DNA of 64,000 nt from positions 124,001 to 188,000 of the forward strand of contig NZ_JACIFV010000001.1 in the NCBI RefSeq assembly GCF_014197535.1, given 5' to 3'. The stretch comes from Rhizobium aethiopicum. GTDB taxonomy: Bacteria; Pseudomonadota; Alphaproteobacteria; Rhizobiales; Rhizobiaceae. Numbering within the stretch: position 1 is the stretch's first letter; every line of letters begins with the position of its first letter. A model generated the notes under the pieces. It had not been told where the DNA came from, ran no database searches, and saw only the letters and a list, made by a program, of their open reading frames with translations. A program made the position numbers and the translations under genes. Positions 33,611 through 43,520 of this stretch are shown piece after piece.

Positions 33611-34267
33611 ATGTCTCAGATTCCTAAGTTCGGATTCTCTGCCTTTCTGAAACTCCTCAACACGAATCCGAAGCCCCAGACACGCCTTGTGCGAGAGCGA
33701 TACCGTCCTAGCGGCGGTGGTTATGATTACCACAAAAGTCTTAGAACTCGTGTTCAACAGGTTGCTTTCGGGGAACTCACTCCTCAGCAAGCCTTGGATT
33801 CGACGGCTCTCATTACAAAACATTCAGAGCGCGAGTCGGCTCGGCGCGGGCTTAAGCGCTTCTTCGAGTGGCAGCAGCAAAATCCAGGAACTCTCGAAAC
33901 GACTGACGGCCTCCTCTTCACCAGCCCTAAGGGGCTTTACAAGGTGGAGTTCACTGCCAACTTTCTTCTTGAGCTTGATGGTCGACGCACAGCGGTACAT
34001 CTGTGGAACACACAGCACCCGCTAAGTGGTCAGTTGGTGAGAGCTGCGCTTTGCACGGTCGCTACGCGTTTTCCAGAACACGACAGGCCCGATGACATCG
34101 CAGTTCTCTCCCTACAGGACGGTTCCATCTACAAATGGTCGGAATCGGATCGACAAATAGCCCTTCTCGGTGAACGGCTCCTGGAGTTCCTTGACAATCA
34201 GTTTGAGGTTGCCCGAACCGAGCTTGGTCTACCCGCTAGTCCGGAAGGTCCATCGCCACAGCCATGA
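33611..34267 (+). CDS. Hypothetical protein, lower-GC, outside the transposon end
   Basis: 218 residues, soluble, no family recognised. The middle is beta-rich (GLYKVEFTANFLLELDGRR, AVHLWNTQHPLSGQL), perhaps a nuclease-like or cystatin-like fold, but no catalytic motif is secure. The ATG follows AAGGATGAGCA. Base composition is visibly more AT-rich than in the flanking genes, and a TATTATA box lies ~60 bases upstream. A hairpin terminator follows at 34276. Horizontally acquired by appearance. Confidence 0.65.
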   Translation: MSQIPKFGFSAFLKLLNTNPKPQTRLVRERYRPSGGGYDYHKSLRTRVQQVAFGELTPQQALDSTALITKHSERESARRGLKRFFEWQQQNPGTLETTDGLLFTSPKGLYKVEFTANFLLELDGRRTAVHLWNTQHPLSGQLVRAALCTVATRFPEHDRPDDIAVLSLQDGSIYKWSESDRQIALLGERLLEFLDNQFEVARTELGLPASPEGPSPQP

Positions 34268-34275
34268 TCGCGGAC

Positions 34276-34303
34276 AGCCCCGCCTCTTGTGGGCGGCGGG
34301 GCT
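34276..34303 (+). terminator. Rho-independent-like terminator
   Basis: Stem AGCCCCGCC / GGCGGGGCT with a 10-base loop, 9 bases after the stop of the preceding gene, followed by AATTAT. Confidence 0.65.
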
Positions 34304-34544
34304 AATTATCTGCCCGCCATATCTTGGAAATGCTTGGGCAGTCGCTAGCTTGTCACTCCGGCTCGCCCTTTCTATTGCCGCCACCGTTCACCCACGGCCT
34401 AACTGGACTGAATAAGAAACCGTCGAAATACACGCTAGAGATTTACGCCACCTAAACCCTCAGGTGCATGTCCGAGACGTCGTGTCTAAAAACAGGCAAA
34501 CGGCACCAAACAACTTCTTGTTGAAGAAATTTGGGGAATAGAGC

Positions 34545-34716
34545 AGATTTTTCGCCGCAGTGCTGTCGCCGCGAATAGCCCCCGTGCATCAGCCGGCGAT
34601 CTGGCGAATCGAATAGGTTGATGCCTTACCTCCTGCGGTTCTCCTAGCAGGTCGGAACTCAGGACGACGTCCGGAGTTTCGTCTGCGAGGTCGAGCTTGA
34701 TTTCGATTTCGGACAA
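34545..34716 (-). pseudogene. Broken CYTH-domain (triphosphate-binding) gene, 5' part only
   Basis: The first ~31 codons read MSEIEIKLDLADETPDVVLS and then LLGEPQEVRH, the EXEXK-type start of CYTH/triphosphatase proteins. A small shift follows, and in the next frame comes LFDSPDRRLMHGGYS, the second conserved CYTH piece. Similarity ends near 34550. The remaining CYTH-CHAD protein is missing. Intact rhizobial homologues commonly sit next to a SixA gene, as here, so the accessory block to the left probably replaced the rest. Confidence 0.7.
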
Positions 34717-34858
34717 GACGCGTTCCGCGTTCGATTGAAACCCGCAAACGCCAAATCCGCGGCTGCCAGTGACATCCGCCTAGTTTGCGAGCTGTATCGG
34801 AGGCCCTTCATGCTCCGGGAGTCAACACGAAACGGACCGATGTAGGCCTCGCGATAAA

Positions 34859-35395
34859 ATGACGCTGAACCCCACGCTGCTGCAACACCGCCTCATCCTT
34901 ATGCGCCACGCCAAATCCGCCTGGCCCGACGGTGTGGCCGACCGTGAACGGCCATTGGCGGATCGCGGGCGCAAGGCGGCATCCGTCATCGGCACCTATA
35001 TGGTGCGCGAAAAACTGATCCCCGATCTCGCCCTCGTCTCGCCGGCCCGCCGGGCGCAGGAAACCTGGAAGCTTGTCCGTCGAGCCCTCTCGAAAAAGGT
35101 CTCCGAACGCGAGGCGACGGATATCTACGAGGTGTCGGCCGAGCGCATCCTCGATGTGATCCGGGCCGTCGAGCCTGGCATCCGCACGCTGCTCATCGTC
35201 GGCCACAATCCCGGCATGGAAAATGCGGCCTCGCTTATCGTGGCGGACGGCGATGCCGATGCCGTGGGACGCATGCGGGAGAAATTCCCGACGGCGGCAC
35301 TCGCTGTTATCGACCTCGATCTCGACGGATGGGACGAGATTGCGGCGGGCACCGGTTATCTCGAGCGGTTCATAACCCCACGATCATTGAGATAA
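34859..35395 (+). CDS. SixA-type histidine phosphatase
   Basis: 178 residues, cytoplasmic. The catalytic loop LMRHAKSAWP (RHG variant with the nucleophilic His) and the second His in IVGHNPGME define the histidine phosphatase superfamily; SixA members act on phosphohistidine in phosphorelay proteins. The start codon at 34859 is the first Met. It is the first intact gene of the chromosomal part. Confidence 0.85.
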   Translation: MTLNPTLLQHRLILMRHAKSAWPDGVADRERPLADRGRKAASVIGTYMVREKLIPDLALVSPARRAQETWKLVRRALSKKVSEREATDIYEVSAERILDVIRAVEPGIRTLLIVGHNPGMENAASLIVADGDADAVGRMREKFPTAALAVIDLDLDGWDEIAAGTGYLERFITPRSLR

Positions 35396-35667
35396 TAAGG
35401 CCGCTTTCCGGTTTGAATTTGGTGGACATGGTGCACGGTCCCGATTCTGCCTGCGCCGGTCCGAACGCGCCGTTCACGGCAGAATGGTCCGAGAGCGCCG
35501 ACATGGCCGGAGAATCCGTTCTCGTCAAGGAATTGGGATCGGTTCTACAGGTAATCCATTGCGGGCATCTCTTCCCTATATGGTGGATGCTACACGCCGG
35601 CAGCTGCTTCCCTCACCCGGTCAGAGTTCCGCCTTCGGCTCTTCTTGGCCGGTACCTCCGGCCATTG

Positions 35668-36936
35668 TCAAAAGGGCAGAATGTCGAATAGGCGCTTACT
35701 CGACCTCGCCGCCCAGGAGGGCTTCACCGTCCCGGCTGCCAACGGCGGGCCGGAGGACGGCGCCGGTGGCGATTGGTAGAACCGGTTGAGCATTGCGTCG
35801 CACACATAGTGACCCCAGTTGGTCAGGTGCTCGGTCTCCTCAGCGCCGAGGAAGTGGAGGTAAGTGCCGACCTCCGCGGGGACGACCGAGGACGGCGGCA
35901 GTGTGTAAGAGGCGTAGGGCTTGAGCTCGGCGTCCTTGCTGTCGATCGACCAATAGACGCCACGCGTTCTCGCGCGCAGCGCCGCTTTCGCGAGATCGTC
36001 GAGGCCAAGCCTATCGGCCTGTTTTGCCGCCCTGAAGCCGCCGATCAGGTCTCGGCGCCGCACAGACCGCACCTGATTGTCGGTGGTGTCGAGAACGCGC
36101 TTGAGCTGGGAGAGATAGTTCCAATATCCGCGGGTCGAGGAGCGCCAAGGCGCGCCGGCATCGCTGACGAGCAGGCAGTCGCAGCGTTTCAGCGCCGGCT
36201 CGATGCCGTGATTGTCGTAGACGCCGCCGTCGCTCAATATTGCTCGGCCCGGAGCAACTGGATCGCCAACGGTGTCATCGAGTTTTTCCCGTTTCCAGGA
36301 AAACTGCGCCAGGTCCAATCGCAGTGGTGACAGCACCGGCGGGAATGCCGCCGAAGCGGCGACCGCGGTCGCGAGCGAAAGTGCCGGATGAAACGACAGG
36401 CCGATCCTGTAATCCGCGATATAGCGGTTCGACATCCGGAAGAGCGAACCGGTGCTGAGATTGCTGGCGCAAAATACGAACCAGGGCGCGCTTGGAAGAT
36501 CTTTCAGGCTTGGCGATTTTCCGTCGAACAGATGCCGTTCATAGAGCTTCGCGGCCTCCGCCGCCGCGCTCGAAAAGGGATTGAACACACCCTTGAGGAA
36601 GCTCGGCCCATCCGCGAACAACTGACTGAAAGCCAGAACGCGATCCAGATATTCGGTCCTGAAGTTGACGGCGACGTCGTTCTCGAAGATCAGCCCTGGC
36701 CAGATATAGGCGAGCAGGCCGGAGGCGATGGAGCCGCCCGAGACCGACGAGATCATATCGAGCTTCGCTAGAAGACCGGCCTCGTTGAGCCTCGCAAGCG
36801 ATCCCGCATGGAAAAGCATGGCCCGATAGCCGCCACCCGAAAGGCAGAGGCCGAGTTTATAACGCTCAGCGGGCCTCTCGGGCTCGTCGGATCCCGACAA
36901 GACGGCATTCGATGGGGCATGCTCGTCTTCCGACAT
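35668..36936 (-). CDS. Patatin-like phospholipase
   Basis: 422 residues. The glycine-rich oxyanion loop CLSGGGYRAMLFHAG, the nucleophile Ser in ISSVSGGSIAS and the catalytic Asp in LSDGGVYDNHGIE are all present. It hydrolyses acyl esters of lipids. The C-terminal ~150 residues are less conserved and no signal peptide is evident. The ATG at 36936 is preferred over a GTG four codons upstream. Confidence 0.88.
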   Translation of the reverse strand: MSEDEHAPSNAVLSGSDEPERPAERYKLGLCLSGGGYRAMLFHAGSLARLNEAGLLAKLDMISSVSGGSIASGLLAYIWPGLIFENDVAVNFRTEYLDRVLAFSQLFADGPSFLKGVFNPFSSAAAEAAKLYERHLFDGKSPSLKDLPSAPWFVFCASNLSTGSLFRMSNRYIADYRIGLSFHPALSLATAVAASAAFPPVLSPLRLDLAQFSWKREKLDDTVGDPVAPGRAILSDGGVYDNHGIEPALKRCDCLLVSDAGAPWRSSTRGYWNYLSQLKRVLDTTDNQVRSVRRRDLIGGFRAAKQADRLGLDDLAKAALRARTRGVYWSIDSKDAELKPYASYTLPPSSVVPAEVGTYLHFLGAEETEHLTNWGHYVCDAMLNRFYQSPPAPSSGPPLAAGTVKPSWAARSSKRLFDILPF

Positions 36937-37029
36937 GCTCGGCCTCACTCAGGAATATGAGTTTTCACCGATCTTTTTCTTCGGGCAAGCTGCCGACCTT
37001 TGCGGTCGCTGCCCGCAGACCGGCGATAT

Positions 37030-38340
37030 CTACTCTGCATACCTCCGGGAGTTGGCATCGCATTTGTGCCACTCCCAGTTTATTTCGGCTTCGTCCTTAT
37101 AGCCATAGCACCAGTCGGCGCGATTGAGCAGCGGACCGAGTTCATCGCGCCGTTTACATGCCCGCAGCGTATCGGGTCCCTTGCGATCGACACTCGTGCG
37201 GCAGATGTCGTCCAGTCCTGTCCACTGATGGATCAACCGATCCGGCGCCTTGGCCCCCTTGTCCGTGGCGAGCACCTTTCCGGTCTCGGACTCGATCTGC
37301 AGAGAGGCCGTGTTCCACACGTAAGAGAATTCGGCCATCCCGGAGGACGTCTTACCCGTGTCTCTGTTTCCGGCAAACCACTCGACAATTCCCGACATTT
37401 CGCACTTTCCGGCACAGCTGGCAGTCACGGAGCCCGGCTTGACGCTGTAGATGCGCTCCGGCCAGCGTTGGGCGAAGGCTGCCTTTTCCTTCAGGACGGC
37501 ATCTTTGTCGACCGAGTTTCCGAAGAAGGAGACCTCATCGGCATAGACACCCTTCATAAAGGCCAACGCCGAAGCACTGTCTTTCGACCATTCGTCATTG
37601 TATCGGTTGACGAAATCAACCGCCTCCGTGGTCAGGTCGCCGGGTTCGGAGGCAGCCATTTCCTCGGAATCGCTCGGGTCTGACGGCATGTCGGCGGGTG
37701 TTGCGCTCTCCTGCGGTGCGGCGCCCGGCGGGGGCGGCGCGCTTTCCTGTGCCGAGGGCATATCCTCGGGCGTGTTGATGTTCCAGTCCCGCATTTCCGC
37801 GGCGGTGAGATACCGTATATCGGTGCTGTCGATCGACAGGCTGAGCTGCAGCAGATTGGGGCTTACCCCCATCTCGGTGAGATAGCCGATGATCTCGCCG
37901 GTCAGTGCTTGAACAGTCGAGATGGCCAATTTGTTGTCGATGGCAACATCGTCGGACAGGGAAACCCGATGCACGCCGATAGAGCCCGGCTCGGCAAATC
38001 TTTCAACGCCACCGACGAAGGCGAAGGCGCAAGCCGACGCGCACTCGGCGGCTCTGATCTGTATCGTTTTTGCATTCAGGAGGCGGAGGGCCCGGCCGAA
38101 CCTGATCGCTGCGACCACGTTTCCGCCGGGCGAGTCAAAGGTGACATAGCTCGGCTGGTACTGCATATATTCGTCGACAAGTGTCATCGCATCGTCGGAA
38201 CCCTCGAACACGCCTTTTATCGTCAGGGCGCGCTCTCCCGGCGCGGTCTCCAGACGTTGGTAGGAAATGGCCGCATGCCCCTCCCCGGCCATGGCGACGA
38301 ACGCCAGCAGCATCGATATCAACGAGACGAATTTCCGCAT
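37030..38340 (-). CDS. Secreted ClpP-like protein with C-terminal extension
   Basis: 436 residues. The signal peptide (RKFVSLISMLLAFVAMAG, cut near 23) is followed by a ClpP/crotonase-like fold: FDSPGGNVVAAIRFG and AAECASACAFAFVGG with the nucleophile Ser, then VHR for the His. A proline/acid-rich linker (about residues 195-240) leads to a second, NTF2-like domain with cysteines. It is a periplasmic protein family common in rhizobia. ATG 38340 is chosen after GGGGAAG; the longer frame has no signal peptide. Confidence 0.75.
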   Translation of the reverse strand: MRKFVSLISMLLAFVAMAGEGHAAISYQRLETAPGERALTIKGVFEGSDDAMTLVDEYMQYQPSYVTFDSPGGNVVAAIRFGRALRLLNAKTIQIRAAECASACAFAFVGGVERFAEPGSIGVHRVSLSDDVAIDNKLAISTVQALTGEIIGYLTEMGVSPNLLQLSLSIDSTDIRYLTAAEMRDWNINTPEDMPSAQESAPPPPGAAPQESATPADMPSDPSDSEEMAASEPGDLTTEAVDFVNRYNDEWSKDSASALAFMKGVYADEVSFFGNSVDKDAVLKEKAAFAQRWPERIYSVKPGSVTASCAGKCEMSGIVEWFAGNRDTGKTSSGMAEFSYVWNTASLQIESETGKVLATDKGAKAPDRLIHQWTGLDDICRTSVDRKGPDTLRACKRRDELGPLLNRADWCYGYKDEAEINWEWHKCDANSRRYAE

Positions 38341-38697
38341 TCTTCCCCAGCCCTCGAGCACCCGTACTTCTCCTGTCGTCATTCGCAGCATAGCTTGCGC
38401 AGGTCTGTATAGCCGGATGATGAAAATCACCTGCTCCACCCCAGCCTGATCCGCGACGGCCAAAACCGATAACGGTCCGAAGAACAATAGCTTCGCAGAG
38501 AATGTTGACAGCTACCCCAGCAGCTCAGATCAATGCACAAGGGTGATCTTCTGGCAAGCGTCACAATCAGAAGTGATGAGACAAGGTAAATGCCGGCCCT
38601 CGCCGAAAAGGCTCGCAGTTCACCAGACATCATAGACGCGTGCAATTGATATCGGCTATGTCGCCTGGACCGACGCATTTGACCAGCGAGGCAGTTC
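38341..38697. other. Intergenic region
   Basis: A divergent gap of about 360 bases. I see no gene, RNA or strong repeat in it. Confidence 0.35.
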
Positions 38698-39168
38698 GTG
38701 ACTTCTTCCTATGACAACCACGCCCTTGACCTGAGGAATGATCCCGATTTCTTCGCCCTTCTTGCCGGCAGCTACCAGCGCATTGTCGGCCGCCGTCTTG
38801 TGGAGAATGGGCAAGGGCCGGACTGGCTTTACAGCCAAGCGCCTTTCGTGGTCCTCGCGCATAATACACTGCCCGACCCGCGCTTCATCTACGCAAACCG
38901 GACCGCGCAGAACTGCTTCGAATATAGCTGGGACGAATTCATCATGCTGCCGTCACGGCTTTCGGCCGAGCAGCCTGATCGCGCCGAACGCCAGCGGCTG
39001 CTGGATGCCGTCACGCGCGATGGGTTTGTCGGCAACGGCCGCGGCCTCAGGGTCGCGAAATCGGGCCGCCGTTTCCTGGTCGAAAATTTCACTGTCTGGC
39101 AGCTCATCGATGAAGCGGGCAAGCGGTTGGGCCAGGCGGCGATATTTTCAACGTGGCGGGACGCGTAG
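38698..39168 (+). CDS. MEKHLA-domain protein
   Basis: 156 residues, GTG start. PAS-like fold: APFVVLAHNTLPDPRFIYAN, then FEYSWDEFIMLPSRLSAE and the FLVENFTVWQL end. The MEKHLA domain resembles PAS sensors; bacterial stand-alone versions have unknown roles. Converges on maiA. Confidence 0.8.
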   Translation: MTSSYDNHALDLRNDPDFFALLAGSYQRIVGRRLVENGQGPDWLYSQAPFVVLAHNTLPDPRFIYANRTAQNCFEYSWDEFIMLPSRLSAEQPDRAERQRLLDAVTRDGFVGNGRGLRVAKSGRRFLVENFTVWQLIDEAGKRLGQAAIFSTWRDA

Positions 39169-39171
39169 TTC

Positions 39172-39804
39172 CTACGGTTTCACGCGGTCCGGATGCGCTG
39201 CCTGGAAGGCGGGGAGTTCGGCGCATCTGGCGTCGATGTCGCTGATGCGTCTGAAAGCAGTCATATCAACTCCCCAGCGGCGCGCATTGTAGACTTGGGG
39301 AACAAGGCAGAGATCGGCCATCGACGGCCTGCCGCCAAAGCTGAACGCGCCATCGGATTCGCCGAGCATAATCTCCAGCTTGCGAAGCCCGTCGCCGATA
39401 AAATGTTTCATCCACTCCTCGCGAGCCTCGGCCTTATCGGTCAGCGTCAGAAGATGCGAGACGACATGCAGGTTGCAGATCGGGTGGATGTCCATGGCAA
39501 CTGCATATGCGAGAGCGCGCACTCTGTGGCGATCGAAGCTATCTGATGGCAGCAATCCGCATTCCGGCCGAGACTCGGCCAGATATTCGATGATGGCCAG
39601 CGACTGTGTCAGCGTCCTCCCATCGATTACCAGTGTCGGCACGAGCCCCTGCGGATTGAGCGCGAGATAGTCCGGCATTCTGTGCGCACCGTCGAGCAAG
39701 TTGATCGGCACGGTCTGGTAGTCGAGGCCCAGAAGATTGAGCGCGATCCGCACGCGATAACTCGCCGATGACCGCCAGTAGTCGTAGAGAATGATCTCGT
39801 TCAT
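39172..39804 (-). CDS. maiA: Maleylacetoacetate isomerase
   Basis: 210 residues, zeta-class glutathione transferase. It shows YWRSSASYRVRIALNLLGL with the catalytic Ser/Cys loop SSAS, and PQGLVPTL of the glutathione site. It converts maleylacetoacetate to fumarylacetoacetate, the penultimate step of tyrosine breakdown. Its start overlaps the end of fahA by 4 bases (same transcript). Confidence 0.92.
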   Translation of the reverse strand: MNEIILYDYWRSSASYRVRIALNLLGLDYQTVPINLLDGAHRMPDYLALNPQGLVPTLVIDGRTLTQSLAIIEYLAESRPECGLLPSDSFDRHRVRALAYAVAMDIHPICNLHVVSHLLTLTDKAEAREEWMKHFIGDGLRKLEIMLGESDGAFSFGGRPSMADLCLVPQVYNARRWGVDMTAFRRISDIDARCAELPAFQAAHPDRVKP

Positions 39805-40829
39805 CCCCCGGCAGCTCCCTCGTATCGTCCGACCGTCTGCTCAATCGCTCCGAAGATCGAATGGCCAGCATGATCCTTCATCTCGATGCGGAGCTGATCG
39901 CCGAACCTCATGAAGGGCGTCTTTGGCGCGCCGCTCTCGATGGTCTCGATCATTCTCAGCTCGGCAATGCAGGAGTAGCCGTCTCCTCCCGCGTCCACCG
40001 GCCTGCCGGGGCCGCCGTCGAGTTTGTTGGAGACCGTGCCGGAGCCGATGATCGTTCCGGCCACGAGGTGACGGGTTTTGGCCGCGTGGGCGATCAGCTG
40101 GCCGAAATCGAAGGTCATGTCGATGCCGGCATTCGCCCTGCCGAACGGCTTGCCATTCAAGCTTACAAGCAGCGGCAGATGCAGCTTGCCGCCATCCCAC
40201 GCCTCTGCAAGTTCGTCGGGTGTCACCGCGACCGGCGAGAATGCCGAAGCCGGTTTGGATTGGAAGAAACCGAATCCCTTGGCGAGCTCGTCCGGGATCA
40301 GGCCGCGCAGCGACACGTCGTTGACGAGCATCACCAGGCGGATCGCGCCGCGGGCAGCCTCGGGGCTGGCTCCCATGGCTACGTCGCCGGTGATAACGGC
40401 AACCTCTCCCTCCATGTCGATCCCATAGGCCTCGTCCGCCATCAGGATCGGATCGCGCGGCGCGAGAAAACTGTCAGAGCCGCCTTGATACATCAACGGA
40501 TCGGTCCAGAAGCTTGCCGGCATCTCGGCGCCGCGCGCCTTGCGCACCAGCTCCACATGGTTGACGTAGGCCGAGCCGTCGGCCCATTGATAGGCGCGCG
40601 GCAAAGGCGATGCGGCGTCGTGTTCGTGAAAGCGGATGGTCGGCTGAGCCCACCCGGTCTCGATGCCTTCGGCAATCAGACGAAGTCGCGGAGCGACATG
40701 CTCCCAGTCGTCGAGCGCCGCCTGCAGGGTGCGGGCGATGTGGCCGACCTCCGAACAACGGGTCAGATCGCGGGACACGACGACGAGGCGGCCGTCCCTG
40801 GTGGAGTCCTTCAAGGTCGCAAGTTTCAT
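39801..40829 (-). CDS. fahA: Fumarylacetoacetate hydrolase
   Basis: 342 residues, the bacterial FAH length. The FAH core shows DIEGEVAVI-like DMEGEVAVITGDVAMG, LMVLVNDVSLRGLIPDEL and LVAGTIIGSGTVSN, with acidic metal ligands. It cleaves fumarylacetoacetate to fumarate and acetoacetate. It lies between hmgA and maiA in the pathway operon; 49 bases separate it from hmgA. Confidence 0.92.
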   Translation of the reverse strand: MKLATLKDSTRDGRLVVVSRDLTRCSEVGHIARTLQAALDDWEHVAPRLRLIAEGIETGWAQPTIRFHEHDAASPLPRAYQWADGSAYVNHVELVRKARGAEMPASFWTDPLMYQGGSDSFLAPRDPILMADEAYGIDMEGEVAVITGDVAMGASPEAARGAIRLVMLVNDVSLRGLIPDELAKGFGFFQSKPASAFSPVAVTPDELAEAWDGGKLHLPLLVSLNGKPFGRANAGIDMTFDFGQLIAHAAKTRHLVAGTIIGSGTVSNKLDGGPGRPVDAGGDGYSCIAELRMIETIESGAPKTPFMRFGDQLRIEMKDHAGHSIFGAIEQTVGRYEGAAGG

Positions 40830-40878
40830 GTCTCAATTCCACTGCCGGAGGAAGCTTCGCCGATCTTGACCGATCCTG

Positions 40879-42246
40879 TCACTTGACGCCCGGAGTTCCG
40901 TCGAACTTGCGTTCGAGGCCATCCCAGCATTCGAGGTAATCGTCCTGCAGCGTTTCGAGCTCGGCCGCATATTTCGTCAGCTGCTGCGGATAACGGGTCT
41001 CGAACATGAAGGCCATGGTGTGGTCGAGTTTCACCGGCTTGAGTTCGCTGTTGGATGCTTTTTCGAAGGCGAGCGCATCCGGCCCGTGGGGCAGCATCAT
41101 GTTGTGCAGGCTGATCCCGCCCGGCACGAAACCCTCCTCCTTGGCGTCATACTGGCCATGGATCAGGCCCATGAACTCGCTCATGATGTTGCGGTGGTAC
41201 CAGGGCGGTCGGAAGGTGTGTTCGGCGACCAGCCAGCGCGGCGGAAAGATCACGAAATCGACATTCGCCGTTCCGGCATCTTCGGTGGGCGCCGTCAGCA
41301 CCGAGAAGATCGATGGATCGGGATGATCGAAGCTGATCGCGCCCACGGGCGAAAACGTTCGCAAGTCATATTTGTAAGGCGCGTAATTGCCGTGCCAGGC
41401 AACCACATCAAGCGGCGAGTGGCCGATCTCGGTGACATAGAATTTGCCGCACCATTTCACATGGACACGGCAGGGTGCTTCCTTGTCCTCGAAGGCGGCG
41501 ACAGGGGTCTTGAAATCGCGGGGGTTGGCAAGGCAATTGGCGCCGATCGGCCCACGGTCCGGCAATGTGAATTTCGCGCCGTAATTCTCGCAGATATAGC
41601 CGCGCCACACCGTCTGCTCACCGCTCTTCAGAATCTTGAACATCATGCCGCGGGGGATGAGGCAGATTTCCAGTGGCTCGACATCCATGATGCCCATTTC
41701 GGTAAACACCCTGATGGCGCCGAGCTGCGGCACGATCAGCAATTCGCCGTCGGCGTTGAAGAAGTAATCGTCGACCATGTCTTCATTGAAGACATAGGCA
41801 TGCGCCGACATGCCGACCTGGGTCGCGGCATCGCCTGCCGTCGTCATCGTCCGCACCCCTTGCAGAAAGCTCAGCCTCTCCTCAGGCGCGGGGATGGGAT
41901 CCCAACGGAGCTGGCCGAGCGGCAGCGAATGCTCGTCGAGACAAGGCGCGGTTTTCCAGAGCGGATAGGAGGCGTTCGAGAAGCGGCGCGTGTGACGCAC
42001 GCTCGGGCGAATGCGGTACAGCCAGGATCTCTCATTCGTGCCGCGCGGTGCGGTAAAGGGCGAGCCGGAAAGCTGCTCGGCATAAAGGCCGTAATTGCAT
42101 TTCTGCGGACTGTTTTGGCCCTGCGGCAAGGCGCCAGGCAGCGACTCCGTCTCGAAGTCGTTGCCGAAGCCCGGCATATATTTCAGTCTGTTTGCCGTCG
42201 CCGCTTCCGCATCGGCGGCCTGGATCGTTGTCTGGTCCATGCTCAA
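40879..42246 (-). CDS. hmgA: Homogentisate 1,2-dioxygenase
   Basis: 455 residues, normal length. The cupin core includes [33 protein letters not shown] and the iron ligands in the segment [20 protein letters not shown] (His and Glu), with a C-terminal [10 protein letters not shown]. It opens the ring of homogentisate to maleylacetoacetate using Fe(II) and O2. Same operon as hppD upstream (33-base gap). Confidence 0.96.
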   Translation of the reverse strand: MSMDQTTIQAADAEAATANRLKYMPGFGNDFETESLPGALPQGQNSPQKCNYGLYAEQLSGSPFTAPRGTNERSWLYRIRPSVRHTRRFSNASYPLWKTAPCLDEHSLPLGQLRWDPIPAPEERLSFLQGVRTMTTAGDAATQVGMSAHAYVFNEDMVDDYFFNADGELLIVPQLGAIRVFTEMGIMDVEPLEICLIPRGMMFKILKSGEQTVWRGYICENYGAKFTLPDRGPIGANCLANPRDFKTPVAAFEDKEAPCRVHVKWCGKFYVTEIGHSPLDVVAWHGNYAPYKYDLRTFSPVGAISFDHPDPSIFSVLTAPTEDAGTANVDFVIFPPRWLVAEHTFRPPWYHRNIMSEFMGLIHGQYDAKEEGFVPGGISLHNMMLPHGPDALAFEKASNSELKPVKLDHTMAFMFETRYPQQLTKYAAELETLQDDYLECWDGLERKFDGTPGVK

Positions 42247-42279
42247 CTCCTCCCCGAAAACCCTACTACGCCGTAGAGT

Positions 42280-43389
42280 TTACTCCGCTGCCGTGCCGAT
42301 GACACCACGCTTGATCTGATCTGCCTCGATCGACTCGAACAGCGCACGGAAGTTGCCTTCGCCGAAGCCCTCGTCGCCCTTGCGCTGAATGAATTCGAAG
42401 AAGATCGGACCGATCACCGTTTTGGAGAAGATCTGCAGCAGGATTTTCGTCATACCGCCGTTCACCACACCTTCGCCGTCGATCAGGATGCCGTGCTTCT
42501 TCATGCGGTCGACCGGCTCGCTGTGGCCGTTCACCCGTTCATAGGACATGTCGTAATAGGTCTCGGGAGGCCCCGGCATGAAGCGCAACCCGTTATCGGC
42601 AAGCCGGTCGGTCGCTTCGTAAATATCCTCCGTGCCAACGGCGATGTGCTGGATGCCCTCGCCCCGGTACTTCTTCAGATATTCCTCGATCTGGCTGGTG
42701 TCGTCCTTCGATTCATTCAGCGGTATGCGGATCTTGCCGCAGGGCGAGGTGATGGCGCGGCTGACCAGACCGGTGATGCGGCCGTCAATATCGAAGAAGT
42801 GAATCTGCTTGAAATTGAACAGATTGCGGTAGAAATCCCACCACTTGTCCATGTTGCCGCGGAAGACGTTGTGGGTGAGATGGTCGAGATAATAAAAGCC
42901 GATCCCGGGCGGCTTTGGATTGGGCTCGCCAAGCCAATCGAACTCGGCCTCGTAAGCCGATCCCTTTGCCCCATAGGTCTCGACGAAATAGAGCAGCGAA
43001 CCGCCGATGCCGACAATCGCCGGAACGTCGAGCACCTTGTCATTTCCTTCATAGGGAACGGCGCCTTTCGACACGGCGTGATCGAAGGCGTGCCTGGCAT
43101 CGACCACGCGCCAAGCCATCGAAGGGGCGCAGGGGCCATGTTTTGCGACAAAACCAGCGGCATGGCTGCCGGGCTCGGCATTCACGACATAATTGATGTC
43201 GCCCTGGCGCCAGACGGTGATGTCTTTCGACTTGTGCCTGGCGACCGCGACATAGCCCATGCGTGTGAAGAGCTCCCTGAGTTTCTCAGGCTCGGGGTGA
43301 GCGAACTCGACGAATTCGAAGCCGTCGGTACCGGCCGGATTGTCGGCGGTGATTTCCGACGGAGGCGCATCATGCGGGAACGGACCCAT
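42280..43389 (-). CDS. hppD: 4-hydroxyphenylpyruvate dioxygenase
   Basis: 369 residues, two vicinal-oxygen-chelate repeats; the C-terminal signature GPIFFEFIQRKGDEGFGEGN with the iron-binding Glu is intact and followed by FRALFESIEADQ. It makes homogentisate from 4-hydroxyphenylpyruvate. The ATG at 43389 follows GGAGGAAAAG and is preferred over an ATG nine codons upstream. First gene of the leftward operon, divergent from an Lrp regulator. Confidence 0.95.
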   Translation of the reverse strand: MGPFPHDAPPSEITADNPAGTDGFEFVEFAHPEPEKLRELFTRMGYVAVARHKSKDITVWRQGDINYVVNAEPGSHAAGFVAKHGPCAPSMAWRVVDARHAFDHAVSKGAVPYEGNDKVLDVPAIVGIGGSLLYFVETYGAKGSAYEAEFDWLGEPNPKPPGIGFYYLDHLTHNVFRGNMDKWWDFYRNLFNFKQIHFFDIDGRITGLVSRAITSPCGKIRIPLNESKDDTSQIEEYLKKYRGEGIQHIAVGTEDIYEATDRLADNGLRFMPGPPETYYDMSYERVNGHSEPVDRMKKHGILIDGEGVVNGGMTKILLQIFSKTVIGPIFFEFIQRKGDEGFGEGNFRALFESIEADQIKRGVIGTAAE

Positions 43390-43520
43390 TTTCTTTTCCT
43401 CCAGAGGAGACTGCATTTTCTATGCAAACTATGGCTCAAAACACGTGCAAAGTTCTTGCGTTCTTGCTGCGAAAGGAACAATTTATGCACGACCTGTGAG
43501 CATTATGGAGATTTTGCGCA

